64,000 bases of DNA from Pseudofabraea citricarpa (lineage: Eukaryota; Ascomycota; Leotiomycetes; Helotiales; Dermateaceae), in the NCBI GenBank assembly GCA_029641185.1, contig JAPWGK010000011.1, positions 992,001 to 1,056,000 on the forward strand, written 5' to 3'. Positions within the stretch are counted from its first letter, which is position 1. Every line of letters begins with the position of its first letter. The notes beneath the pieces are model-generated. The model was not told the DNA's origin. It saw nothing but the letters and a program-made list of their open reading frames with translations, and did not search any database. Below, piece by piece: positions 11,564 through 22,420 of the stretch. A program made the translations under genes and the position numbers.

Positions 11564-12652
11564 ATGGCCGAGAAATCCTCGCAGACACCAAGGAAACTCC
11601 TCATTGTAGGGGCAACTGGGAGACAGGGCAGCTCTGTCATCGACGCTATCCTCTCCAAACCTCTCGATCCTCCTTTTCAGATTCTAGCCCTTACCAGAAA
11701 TCTCGAGTCGCCGAAAGCCCAAGCACTCGCTGCAAAGCATGCTGGCAATCCAAACCTCACAATCATACAAGGAGAATCTTCATGTCCAGATCCCATCTTC
11801 GAAGATCACGGTCCGATATACGGTGTCTTTTGCTACACGATTCCATCCAAGGTGCTATGCGAAGAGAGTCAGGCGAAGGTATAATCTTAGACAAATCCTT
11901 GTGATCGCCACAACTTACTAACGTTACACCAGCCCCTGATCAACGCCTCGATCGTAAACAAGGTATCTCATTTCATATACAGCTCTATCGATCGTGGTGG
12001 CTCGGGTGAATCCGACTGCAACCCAACTCGGTTTCCACACTTCGCCTCGAAATGGCGCATCGAGGTCTATCTCAGGGGCAAATGTGCTCTCTACTCAGAT
12101 ATGCAGTGGACAATACTGCGGCCCGTTTGCTTTATGGATAATCTGAGCCCGAATTTCAGGGGTAAAGCCTTTGCCTCTGTCTGGGCTAGCCTTCAAGACG
12201 TCCCTCTCCAGGTCGTCAGCATACGTGATTTGGGAATATTCACGGCGAGGGCGTTCAACGAGGAGGGAGAGTACAAAGGCTGGACAATCACACTGGCGGG
12301 GGACGACCTCGCCTTTGCGGAAGCAAAGCAGATCTTCAAGTTAACTCTTGAAAGGAATATGCCGGAGACGTTCGGATTCGTCGGCTGGTGCGTTAAGCTA
12401 TTGGTGCGGGAAGCAGGAACGATGTTCAAATACTGCAAAGAAGACGGATTCGGTGGGAATATCGAGGAGCTGAAGAAAGAAGAATCGGGACTGCAAGACT
12501 TTGAGACCTGGCTGAAGGAGAACAGCGGATTTGCGGAGAAGTGGACTCGGAAGAAAGCCGCAACGTGGAAAGACGAAAACAAGGGTCTGATTCAGAGTGC
12601 ACAGGAGTACTTTTCGGAAAACCAGGAACTTAGATTAATATTACCCCGGTAG
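11564..12652 (+). CDS. NmrA-like NAD(P)-binding protein
   Basis: Two exons (11564-11878 and 11933-12652) encode 344 residues. The fold is a Rossmann-type dinucleotide binder. The N-terminal glycine motif 'LLIVGATGRQGSSVIDAIL' at residues 12-30 is the NmrA/atypical short-chain dehydrogenase signature. 'VSHFIYSSIDRGG' follows in the second exon, and 'WTILRPVCFMDN' marks the usual substrate-side loop. Members sense redox through NADP binding or act as isoflavone-reductase-like enzymes, and which applies here cannot be read from sequence. The Tyr-x-x-x-Lys dyad of classical dehydrogenases is not obvious. The C-terminus is charged, with Lys/Glu runs near residues 280-330. The start at 11564 directly precedes the glycine motif at the spacing usual for the family. 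Confidence 0.85.
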
Positions 12653-13537
12653 ACAAAAGTACAACAACGAATTACGAAGTCATGATCCTACCTATTTGAA
12701 TAGCGAGATTTCAAGTGCCTGAGGAAACCTTGGAGGAGGAAAACTAGCTTAATGAGGCAGTCAACCCCACTGCCACCCTGGCATTCACCCCGCGATTGCG
12801 AATTTGGCCTGTTCTTCTCTGGGCCCTGGCCAGGTCAGCACACGATACACTGAGTCCCACTTTAAATACGCAGTACACAGCACTGCATATCACATCCGGT
12901 GATTTACCGCTCTAGAATATGCGGCATTGTCCACCTTACCTCAACGTTCTCTATTATTTCAGCTTTAAGTAAGACTCAATCAAAACTTCTGTCTTAAGCA
13001 AACCAGTAATCAGGACTACACCCGTTAGATACAATAAGCAAACGCTGACTGATTTTCAGGATGTTCTTTTATGAACAGATCCTGTTCTGCTACACGCTTC
13101 GCTAAGCGTCCTCGTAGCTAAAGAGACTTCGATACTGGTTCTTAACCACGAATCGCATGGAAGTTAGACCAATTGGTCAATGGCAGACCTGGATCTAAAA
13201 TGAACAAACTCAGTTAAAGGTGAGTCTACAAGCCCCGTACTTTTTGATATAGTAGCTGACAACTTGATGGGTTAGTCCTTTTGAGAAAGAACAATTGCTT
13301 GATAACTGTTTGGAGGTGCACATATGCGAGATCAAACTGACATTCGACCCTTTTCTTCGAGGCATGCTTGGGAGTCACAAGCATAAAGACCTGAAGTGAT
13401 GCAGGAAGGGTAGTCATGACCACACCAACTTGAAAATATGGCACCCTATCGCCGTCCTCCACACCTTCAATCAAAATAGGCTCGAGTACAAGATGCCATA
13501 TTCTTCCTTCCTTCTCAAGAACCAACCTCTTAACAAC
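12653..13537. other. Intergenic, nothing recognised
   Basis: This stretch lies between the 3' ends of two convergent genes. A 99-codon minus-strand frame at 13226-13525 has no recognised domain and sits just downstream of the small unknown protein, so it is probably UTR. Confidence 0.45.
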
Positions 13538-13978
13538 TTAAATCTCAACGCCCTCCTTCTCCAGCAGACCCCTAACCTGCCCCAACACCTCATCAACCCA
13601 ATCGGCACAATCTCTAACGGGCGGGTCTGGGTTCCTCTCCATGAGGGCACGAGGATCACACGGGACGGGGGTGTTCCTCGCGACACGCTCAAACTCGTCC
13701 AGAGACGAGCGCGGGATCCGGAACTGGAAGACCGATTTCTCGTACTGGGGGATGTCGCCGAAGTTGTGGCCGGGCTTGCACTCGTAGTCCATGCCCAGAC
13801 CGACGAGCCCTACGACGTGGTAGAATCGGCCGGCGGTCTGGAGGGCGTTCTGGGAGGGCACGAGTGCGATTGCTTGGTGTTCGACCCCCGAGGTTTGGGA
13901 TATGTGGATTTTGTAGATGTTGTAGATTGTGGTGGTTGTTGGTGTTGTTTCGGGAGTGGGATTGGCAGGCTGGGTCAT
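13538..13978 (-). CDS. Conserved protein of unknown function, paralogue 1
   Basis: This single-exon gene encodes 146 residues. It is paralogous to the gene at 15784-16203: the two share 'YNIYKIHISQT' versus 'YNVYRVEFRQT', an 'H..(A/G)IALVP' segment, 'GRFYHV', 'GMDYE', and a C-terminal 'PPVRDCADWVDEVL' versus 'PPVRDCSDWVDEVL'. The N-terminal 17 residues are Pro/Thr-rich. An invariant early His (EHQAIALVP) and a late Cys (VRDCxDWV) are arranged as in circularly permuted papain-like folds such as the PPPDE and LRAT-type families. That comparison is inferred from residue order alone. I do not know a function. The ATG is the first in frame and sits where the similarity to the paralogue begins. Confidence 0.75.
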   Translation of the reverse strand: MTQPANPTPETTPTTTTIYNIYKIHISQTSGVEHQAIALVPSQNALQTAGRFYHVVGLVGLGMDYECKPGHNFGDIPQYEKSVFQFRIPRSSLDEFERVARNTPVPCDPRALMERNPDPPVRDCADWVDEVLGQVRGLLEKEGVEI

Positions 13979-14520
13979 TTTGCTTGGTTATGAGTAGTGG
14001 ATTGGGGGGCCTGATAAAGTTGTTGTGGCATATACCCTGCATGTACCTAGTTGAGTCTTGTGGTTTTTAAAAGCAAGCAATAAGGCAACAGGCTGATTTT
14101 CTCACGGCCACCAAGGGCGACAAAAATGGCTTAACCAGGCCATCGACCCTATTCCGTTTTTCTCACTTTGAGGTTTCCTCCACTTACAAACATCTTGGCA
14201 AATTGATACATGTCCCACAGCAGCGGTTGCATCCACAATGCGATTGGCATACGCCATACGCCGCACCCCACTTTCCACTTTAGAGGGGACGGGGAGACAT
14301 CATGTGACTCACCGCTTTAAAGCATGCGACCTTCGACATTCCATTCATTCATTGTTTGTTTGCCCCAGCCTCAACTAGTCCCCATTATTTACTTCTACCT
14401 ATGCCTCCATCAGAATCTCAGTCCTACAATTAAAACGGTATTGCTTAAACGCAAACATGGTATCATCATCTCCCATTGCATATAATAGTCAAGTACTAAC
14501 TAACTACTTCCCAGCTTCCT
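13979..14520. other. Divergent intergenic/promoter region
   Basis: This lies between the starts of a minus-strand and a plus-strand gene, so it should contain both promoters. No specific element was identified; the right half is pyrimidine- and AT-rich before the phosphotransferase start. Confidence 0.4.
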
Positions 14521-15509
14521 ATGGAGCTTATCCAGCAGACTGCCATGCCTACGCCGTTGATGATAATTGATGACGATGCTCATTATCCAGGCGCAAAGAT
14601 CAACGTATTATACCTAGCTCCAGGTCACGAAATCATCCGACCTGCACAAATTATCACCAGTTCAGCAGAGAAAGTAGCAGTTGGTGGTGGCACCTCCCTT
14701 GCGAAGCTATCTGCAACCATGCTTGTCAAATGGGGAACACAGGCATCACTCATTGAAGCTAAGACGCTACTTTTCCTAGCAAAAGAGAGTTCGATACCAA
14801 TTCCCGAGCTGTATGCAGCTTACACTTATGGACCGTTGAACCGGGATGTGAATGATTTCGGCAGTCAATATGATACATATCTCTTCATGGATTATATTGA
14901 AGGCGAGACTCTCGAAAAGTGCTGGCCGTCACTCGATACTACTACAAAATCACAGATCGCCTCAGAACTAAAAACTTCCATGGATCAACTTCGCTCTATT
15001 CCTGCACCTGGCTACATCGGCTCTGTCGACCGTGGCATAGTGACAGATATGATTTTAGAATCAACAAAGGGCCCTAAAGGTAAGTTTAATACCCACCCCA
15101 TTGTTCATCCGCTGCTATAACGGGCCGCCCGTTTCATATAATGGCTGATTCTCCTGCAGGTCCTTTCGCAAGCGAGGAGGACTTTAATACAGCGATCGCA
15201 GATGCGTACATTGCGAACTCGAAAGGTTTTGTGGGCCCATTTATTCGCGCCATGCTCAATAGCCACAAGCATAAAATAGTATTTGCCCATGGCGACTTCA
15301 GACCTCCAAACATTATCATCAAGGACGGTCACGTGGCAGCGATATTGGACTGGGAGCTGGGTGGCTGGTATCCGGAACATTGGGATTTTGTGAAAGCCTT
15401 CTACGTGGAACATTTTAACACGGACTGGGCGGTTTACATTCTGGATATCCTGAAGCCGTACTACTGTGAACAGGGTATCCATGCTAATTTGACACAAGTT
15501 TTGTGGTAA
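14521..15509 (+). CDS. Aminoglycoside-phosphotransferase-like protein
   Basis: Two exons (14521-15079 and 15160-15509) join in phase to give 302 residues. The fold is kinase-like (APH/choline-kinase superfamily). Visible motifs are the catalytic loop 'FAHGDFRPPNIIIKDG' near residue 230, the metal-binding Asp in 'AILDWELGGWYPEHWD', and an N-lobe lysine candidate in 'TMLVKWG' followed by 'EAKTLLFLAK'. Fungal genomes encode many such proteins with small-molecule or unknown substrates. True antibiotic resistance is not implied. The N-terminus is short and may extend upstream through an unseen exon. The gene is flanked by two paralogous unknown genes on the opposite strand. Confidence 0.85.
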
Positions 15510-15783
15510 TGACCACCTCACATAAGTATGGTGTAAAATTTGCTTGATACGGAAAGAATGGAAATTGTCACACTGACAGTCTTTAGTAACTAAAATTACC
15601 ACTCTTCCAGAACCATTGTAACAAATTGCAAAGAAATCATAAAAATCCGTCACAACAAAGACTCAGACGATACCATTCACTAGCCAAACTGTCAATGCAC
15701 CTCAAGTCTCCAAACTTCTCCTTGTTGTCTTGTAGTGCAATGTCCCCAATGGTTGCAACCAGTATTGTCTTCGATAATCATGA

Positions 15784-16203
15784 TTAGACATCAATCCCCT
15801 TGCTTTTAAGAAAGGCTTTGGTCTCTGCCAGTACCTCATCAACCCAGTCTGAACAGTCTCGAACGGGAGGATCTGGTTTAGCCTCCATGAGCGCACGGGG
15901 GTCGTGTGGTGCAGGTCGACCACTTGCAATACTCTCAAAATCCGACAGATATGAGCTGGGCATTTTGAACTCGAGGGTTGATCCTTCATACGAGCGGGTT
16001 TTCCCGAACCCATATCTTCCCTTGGACTCATAATCCATTCCCATACCGACATCACCCTTAACGTGATAAAATCTACCAATGCTTTGCTCTTCAAGTTGAG
16101 CCGGAACAAGAGCAATGCCTTCATGGTTCGATCCCCTGGTCTGACGGAATTCAACTCGGTAAACATTGTATGTCTCAGTAACACCGGCAGCAGGCAAAGA
16201 CAT
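15784..16203 (-). CDS. Conserved protein of unknown function, paralogue 2
   Basis: This single-exon gene encodes 139 residues and is related along its whole length to the protein at 13538-13978. Conserved blocks include 'GRFYHVKGDVGMGMDYE', 'DPRALMEAKPDPPVRDC' and 'DWVDEVLAETKAFL'. I chose the start at 16203 ('MSLPAAGV'), where paralogue similarity begins. The open frame continues about 60 codons further upstream through a hydrophobic stretch that has no counterpart in paralogue 1 and is probably 5' UTR, though a membrane-anchored longer form is possible. The candidate His (NHEGIALVP) and Cys (VRDCSDWV) are kept. Function is unknown. Confidence 0.75.
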   Translation of the reverse strand: MSLPAAGVTETYNVYRVEFRQTRGSNHEGIALVPAQLEEQSIGRFYHVKGDVGMGMDYESKGRYGFGKTRSYEGSTLEFKMPSSYLSDFESIASGRPAPHDPRALMEAKPDPPVRDCSDWVDEVLAETKAFLKSKGIDV

Positions 16204-17038
16204 CTCGAGAAAGAATAAGCTGGGTATATATATATATAATATGAAGAAAGTTGTAATGAAGTTTGTTGCAGCACTAAAAATTAATTTTGTAGTGATTGAT
16301 GTGATGGAGTGAGAAGGACAATGGGTTCTTTGATGGGATCCTTTGGGAAGTTTTGCTTTAATCAACACATCAAGATACAACATCTCTTTTATGCTCTAAG
16401 ATTTCTCCAAATCCAACAAGTCGAAGGCCACATCGGCTTATTTCCGGAGGTTAACTTGTTTCAAAATTTCTCAAAATCATAACCATTTGCCGCTACATCA
16501 GTATCCCGAGCGTGATGGGTTTGCTTAAGCGCCAGAGTGGAGTTTTTTTGCGAAGGCTTAGACGAGCCCGAGAATCCAACATTTCCTGATACGCAACCTA
16601 CTTCGATGATCGTATGTTCTCTCTTCCTAAACCATCCTATTCTCATCCTTTCCAACAGGGTTTGTCGGTCCTTTTGTCGCTCTCCTTCGGTGCCTGGTAT
16701 GAGTCACTCCATAATGCACTGCCTTGGTTCCAAAACGGAACCAGCCCGAGCGAAACGCCGGCCTTTTGGTCACAATACGAAGCCTCATGTTGGAAAGAAA
16801 TATGTGTGGGTAGCAGGAAACCAGAGGACCTTAATGACGCGATGAGGTGCGGTACTTTCCACCTATTCTCGCACGAACTTGGCCACAAGCACGGTAAGCA
16901 GAAGAATCTTATTGACAGTTCTCTATCACAATAACGACCTGCTATGCATCTTGCATATACCTAGGTATAGCAATCTAGCCAACCGTCGTATCATCTTCTA
17001 CCCGAATGCCAGATCTCCAGCACGCATATGTCCGCGCC
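16204..17038. other. Intergenic, nothing certain
   Basis: A 106-codon plus-strand frame at 16614-16934 contains 'FGAWYESLHNALPWF' but has no recognised domain or splice partners. The left end should hold the promoter of the preceding minus-strand gene. Confidence 0.4.
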
Positions 17039-19330
17039 TCACCAGGTCTCCTGGATAAATTTCCCGTTTTTCTCCAGCGTATCGAAGTCTTTCTCGGCTT
17101 CCTCTCTCGACTCCCGGTCCAGCTCAATGACATCCAGCAGCGCCTCCCGCACAGCCTTCGGCATCTTACCGCTGCTTCCACAGACGTAAATCGACCCCTT
17201 TTGATCGATGCAATCCAAGATAACCCTGCCCTTCTCCCGGATCAGATCCTGCACGTATTGCTTCTCTCGCTGATCGCGCGAGAAGCAGGCGTTGACGTCG
17301 ACGTCCAACACTTCAGGCGTGTAGTCGTACTCGTAGAAGAAGTCGGCAGCACGGTTGCGGTTACCGAAGAAGAGCGTACATTGGCCGATATCGAAACTGT
17401 GCGAGAGTCGGCGTCGTGAGATACTCAGGGCGCGTTCCCACATCAGCGAGCGCAGCGGCGCGAGACCGGTACCCGTACCGATCAGGATGACGGGGAGGTG
17501 TGGATTGGCCTGCACCGGGTGGTAGAATTTCAAGCCTGACTTGAGAGTGACGCGCATCTTGGTGTTGGGCTGGAGGGAAGAGATGTAGCGGGAACAGAGG
17601 CCTTGGCGTGTCTTACGGAGCACCGTCTTGTACTTCACAATGGCGACCAGGAGTTGGATCTTGATGAAGCCTTTGTCTGCCGAGTGAGATCTCTTGAGTA
17701 TACCCCCCGAAGAGATGCTGTACTCGCGACCACGGATTGGCGGGAAATAGGCCAAAGCATAGCGCCACGGAATCTTGACGGTAGGGAAATCTTGCAAGAC
17801 TTCGAGAATGCTTCGGCGCGGGCGTGTAGCGTAGTCGTAGAACTCATCAGTGAAGCTAGGATTGGAAAACTCGCGCAGGCGATCCCGGTGCATCTCGTCT
17901 TCGGTGTGGAAGGAGATGAGCTCGAAGAAGTGGCGCTTTGGGATAGCTGTGATGTCAAGGTTGTGGGTGAGTAGCTTGCGGAGGGTTGAATTTGGTGCGG
18001 CATGAATATGCGGGTGTGCGAGTCCTGGATAGAGGTGAGGTGAATCAAGCCCAATATTAGGTCTGATCTCAGATGTGAGTATCATGTCTGCAACGTCGTG
18101 CCATTCCATTAGATCGATCACCGCTTGGACATCTTCTGGGAAGTTCTTAGGATAGATCGTTAATGTGTCTCCTGGTTCGTAGAAGTCGATTGCTCTAGTA
18201 AGGAAGGTGAGTTGTCGTACATCTTGCCAGTGAGCTTCTGGAGTAATGCGCGTGTTTTCAACCAGATAGACGTCAAAGGATCCTGGAATGGGTAGTCTGA
18301 GTTGTGGAGGGCTTATCTCATCGCTCGAAGCAGGCTCGGCTGTGGTGGGTCCTTTCAGTTGTGGTCCATCATTGGCATTCGACTCCTTGACCTCGCTGGG
18401 GAGAAGATCGGACTGCACCATGGTTGCTGGATCCTGATCGGATGATGTTAAAGAGTTGTCGTTGGTTTGTTGTTGCGCGGGTGCTAGAGTGTCTACTGGT
18501 TGTAGATCTTCTTCCTGGCCGTCGCTAAACTTTTCTTCTGCTGCTTTGCCTAGGTCTAGCTCGGTTGTTTGTAGTTGAAGAATATATTTGGGTGGGAGGA
18601 ATACGTCTTGAGGTATTGGCGCGAGGTCATCAGGTAATGGGTATGCAGAAAGGAGGTGAGTTCTAAGGTCTGCCGCCCAGTTGATGAATGTACCATCAAT
18701 ACTGTAACGTGTGAGCTGCGGGCAATGGAGGACCTTTGCTGCCTCAAACTTGCTAAAAGGTCACAAAGAGACTCGACTCACCCGTCTTCATGTTGCTCGT
18801 CTCCTTCACCTCTTGCATAGATCTCCTTTGCCCCTAATTGGTCTAAACGTTTATGAAGCTTACGTGCACTCCAGTTGTATCTTTTATCTAATTAGCTAGC
18901 TTGAGTCAATTATCGTGTCGAATACCTCACTTTGGATACGAACTGTCCCCCAAGCCGAAGGTGGTGAAGGACACGTGACCAAGACATCCCGGAGGCAAAC
19001 GCTTCCTCAGAAGACTTTTCCAGAATTTGCGGGCATTTCTTGGGAATTCGCCCTGGCCCGTGGTCGAGATTACTAAGACGACGACGGTATATTTTGGTAG
19101 TTGGGACTGTATGCATGATGAGCAGGAGGGATTTGACAGGGCATTTCCGAAGCATTGAAATGAGGCATCGGACATACAATTTCAATCAGATCCATCTCGC
19201 TGACCCTGGTCACGAAATGCAGCCTCTGGGCCATGCGACCCAGCTCCTCGGCGGCATCCTCACTGTTGCCCGTCTCGGAGCCATAGAGAATCAGGGCTGT
19301 TCTATCGTGTCGCTGGCCGGGCACGGTCAT
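17039..19330 (-). CDS. TAH18: NADPH-dependent diflavin oxidoreductase (Tah18/Ndor1)
   Basis: Four exons (19330-19178, 19106-18931, 18880-18782, 18701-17039) give about 696 residues. The enzyme passes electrons from NADPH through FAD and FMN to the Fe-S protein Dre2 in cytosolic iron-sulfur cluster assembly (established for the yeast protein). The flavodoxin-like FMN domain begins with 'GSETGN' (residues 17-22) and includes 'FGLGDSSYPKYNW'. The FAD domain has 'REYSISS' near residue 485. NADPH-binding segments are 'GTGTGLAPLRSL' and 'YVCGSSGKMPKAV', and the protein ends in 'FIQETW', the expected aromatic C-terminus. A Gln/Asp/Ser-rich linker of roughly 60-80 residues separates the FMN and FAD domains and may be lineage-specific. 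There is no N-terminal membrane anchor, which separates it from cytochrome P450 reductase. An upstream Met at 19339 is an alternative start. Confidence 0.93.
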
Positions 19331-20338
19331 GTTGTGCAATTATCAGATGTCGCATTCCCAGCATTCCACCATGTCAGTCATGGATGGGCTAAAAGTTCGG
19401 GAATGCCCGTCGTTGTTTAGCTGGCAGATTTCTCCGAAGTCACGGGGATGGGATGAGATGGGATGATGGGATTGGACTGGATCGGACTGGACTGGATTGA
19501 ATTGCTTTGCTGGGCTGGGCTGGGATAGGATAGGATGGGATAGGCTGGGTGATGTTCTAAATTGAGGAAGAGTGGGTACGACTGAGGGCATCATCGCCGG
19601 TGGAGTCACATCGTGGCCCCTATCATGTCGCTGGTCGCTGGTGGCCGCTGGTAGTGACAGCCTTGCGCTGGACGGCTCCCCTATCGAAGAAGCACAAGCA
19701 CTTTGACATGCGCCCGGCTTGGGGCTTGCTTGAGGCGTCGTGTCCACTAGATAGACTCAAGGGTAGTGAGATAGATAGGGAGGTACCTATAGCCATTGTA
19801 AATAAGTAGCAATTGTTGAGGCTCTGCTCTGCACACTGACTGCCAGTGCTTACTTAGGCTGGAGCCAGGGCAAACAGAGAAACACCGCCGGCAGGGAAAC
19901 ACTGGCTGATGCACGGCAAACCGTCTGTTGTCTGCTGCTGCTACCGCTGCTGCTGCTTGCTTGCAGGGAATGTGCGTGCCGTAGCATAGAATTCAGGAGA
20001 AGTCATCACTCATCGCATCAAAATTCACTTTCGCCTTCCCCATGTTCACCCAGCTTGGGCCAGCACTAGGCCCGATTAGGGTTCGCCATCTCGCCTAATC
20101 GCGGCGTGCAATTTATATACAAAATGCTTCCTTCTCCCTTCTTTCGACTTTACATCACAACAAGATCCGATCAAGTTCATCCAACTTCCCCCCCATTTCA
20201 ATCACAAACCAGACCACTAGGGCACCGAGCTACCCTTATCTCTCCCCCATTGTTCAAGAGTCAACTACTCAGCGAACGTCGACCATCCACCTCACTTCAA
20301 GTTCTTCTTCAGTCTAACAACCACACGCTCTATCAATC
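19331..20338. other. Divergent promoter region with simple repeats
   Basis: This region separates the starts of TAH18 (-) and the RRM gene (+), so both promoters are here. It contains a GGGAT/GGACT-type purine-rich tract, listed separately, and a short CTG-rich run near 19930-19965. The last 200 bases are pyrimidine-rich, fitting a long 5' UTR of the RRM gene. Confidence 0.45.
19442..19552. repeat. G-rich degenerate pentanucleotide tract
   Basis: This is a run of imperfect GGGAT, GGACT, GGGCT and GGATA units in about 110 bases. The G runs are on the plus strand. It lies in the TAH18/RRM intergenic region. Confidence 0.75.
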
Positions 20339-21713
20339 ATGTCTGCTATCGTGGAGAAAGTTACTGACGCCGTCAACGACGTTACTGCCTCTCTTGGCAA
20401 CACATCTATCTCTGACAAGCCTGCCGAGACCACCGCAGGTGACAAGGCCGCGCACAATGAGGCCGTCCTGGCCAGCGCCGCAGAGGGACGAAGACTCTAC
20501 ATCGGTAACCTCGCATATGCGACCACCGAGGGGGAGTTGACCGCTTTCTTCAACGGTTACTTAGTGTAAGTGAATGACTCCTCATTTCCGGCCGGCATGC
20601 AATTGCTGGTCCTGCTGGCAGGAATTGTGGCAGTTTGCGCACCTCCAAGATCGCTCCTGCCCAAATTCGAGAGACTAGCCGTGAATCATTCAAAATGGAA
20701 CCAGTTCACTAATTCTTCATCTGCAGTGAATCTACTTCCATTCCAAAGAACCCACGCACCGATCGCCCTGTCGGATACGCTTTCGTCGATCTATCAACCC
20801 CATCGGAGGCTGAGCGTGCCATCGCTGAGCTTTCCGGAAAGGAGATCCTTGAGCGCAAGGTCTCTGTCCAGCTTGCCCGCAAGCCTGAAGCTACCGGTGA
20901 GAAGGGTGAGGGTGCTGCTAGCGGAGGTGAGGGTTCAGGAGTTGAGGGTGGACGTCGCAGAGCGTCTGGACGCGGACGTGGACGAGGACGAGGACGTGGT
21001 GGACGAGGAGGTGCTGCCAACCGTGCAGCTCGTGAAGTAAGTGAGATGTTCAGATGGAAACAAACAGATGCTGACAAACATGTAGTCCAAGGGTGAAGAG
21101 GGTGCTGAGCTCCCAGCTGGCGAGGTCCTTCCTTTGACCGATACTACCAACACTGCAAGCGCAACCACTGAGAAGGAGCCAAAGGCTGAGAAGAAGCCCC
21201 GTGAACCTCGCGCTCCTCGTGAGCCCCGCGAGCGTGGCCCACCAGCGGATGGAATCCCGTCCAAGAACAAGGTCATGGTTGCCAACCTCCCATACGATCT
21301 CTCTGAGGAGAAGGTAAGATCCCAATATGCCTCAGTCGGAAATTCTGACTAATGACATTTTACAGCTCAAGGAACTTTTCGCTGCCTATGAGCCATCTTC
21401 TGCTAAGATCGCCCTTCGCCCAATCCCCCGCTTCATGGTCAAGAAGCTTCAAGCCCGCAACGAGCCCCGCAAGGGTCGTGGATTCGGATTCGTCACTCTT
21501 GCTTCTGAGGAGCAGCAACAAAAGGCTGTTGCTGAGATGAACGGCAAGGAGATCGAAGGCCGTGAGATCGCCGTCAAGGTCGCTATTGATAGCCCCGACA
21601 AGACCGATGACGATGCTGCAGTTCCATCCACGGAGACTGCTGCTACTACTACTGAGGAGACCAACGGTACTACTGCCACCACCGAGGCTCCTGCCGCAAC
21701 AACCACTGCTTAG
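20339..21713 (+). CDS. Two-RRM RNA-binding protein with RG-rich linker
   Basis: Four exons (20339-20565, 20727-21036, 21086-21313, 21366-21713) encode 370 residues. RRM domains bind single-stranded RNA. RRM1 shows RNP2 'RLYIGNLAY' near residue 50 and RNP1-like 'VGYAFVDL'. RRM2 shows 'VMVANLPYDL' and RNP1 'GRGFGFVTL'. The linker contains an alternating Gly/Arg tract (residues about 155-175), a likely arginine-methylation or RNA-contact region, followed by a Pro/Arg/Glu-rich stretch. The Ala/Thr-rich C-terminus is low complexity. All three introns join in phase, and an intron interrupts each RRM. Codon choice is strongly biased toward C-ending codons and conserved junctions suggest a well-expressed gene. 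The specific RNA target is unknown, and I do not assign a yeast orthologue. Confidence 0.9.
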
Positions 21714-22420
21714 GCAGTTGTAAAACATGTACGATGAGAGTGCTGCATTGAGCTGGCAGTGACAAATGCGTTGCTTTTGATTCGCTCCAGTTCAATTAAG
21801 GTGCACTGAGCAGGCTGAGATTTGGTCTTCGAATATTTCAAAGAACAAACACAGCTTTTCATGATTTTCCTTTTAGGTGGGATGATAGGTTGAACACTTG
21901 GGTGGAATTGTTATGGCGTCTTTAATAGATCTCTGGCTTTTCCCTCATCGGTTTAAATCCTTCATCTTACGATGACTCAAACTCCTTTTTGCAGCAAATG
22001 TCTTACTACCATTTCTAAAGCACATTCACACAGGGCTGTACTTCTAGAGGATTTTCTTGACGTGCTCTCTTGGGATGGGATGGAAATGGAAAAGTTTATT
22101 TGACACTATTATTCATTAATAGTAACATGGCAATTATAATCATAATCATCTGCCAGCGTCTATATCGTGTTGTAACGTGAAATGTACAAGCCGATGCACG
22201 TAATTTATTGTGCATTCCAATGATGGCCTCGTGGTAGCCTCGCCAGCCGCGCATCGTCATTGGGCCGACATCTGGAACACCCAGTAGCCCAAAGCCCAAG
22301 CCTAAGCCTCCTCCTATCTTTCACAACACAGAACAACTTCTCATTATTTCCAATTTGCCGCGCATACAATCCTTCGTATAGCCGTGAGGTACTTGCGCCA
22401 AGCAAGAAAATCATACCAGT
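21714..22420. other. Intergenic, 3' UTR and promoter
   Basis: This lies between two plus-strand genes: the 3' UTR of the RRM gene, then the promoter and 5' UTR of the ArfGAP gene. No RNA gene or repeat was recognised. Confidence 0.45.

Noticed and set aside
6339..12652. Terpene biosynthetic gene cluster
   Set aside because: Only the cyclase is a biosynthetic enzyme. The neighbours are a channel and a NmrA-like protein, with no P450, prenyltransferase or cluster regulator between 1 and 17 kb.
16614..16934. 106-codon plus-strand frame with aromatic-rich start
   Set aside because: No family signature and no exon context; probably chance.
20570..21325. Plus- and minus-strand frames of up to 156 codons across the RRM gene
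   Set aside because: They cover introns or lie in other frames of the RRM exons. The spliced model restores both RRM domains.
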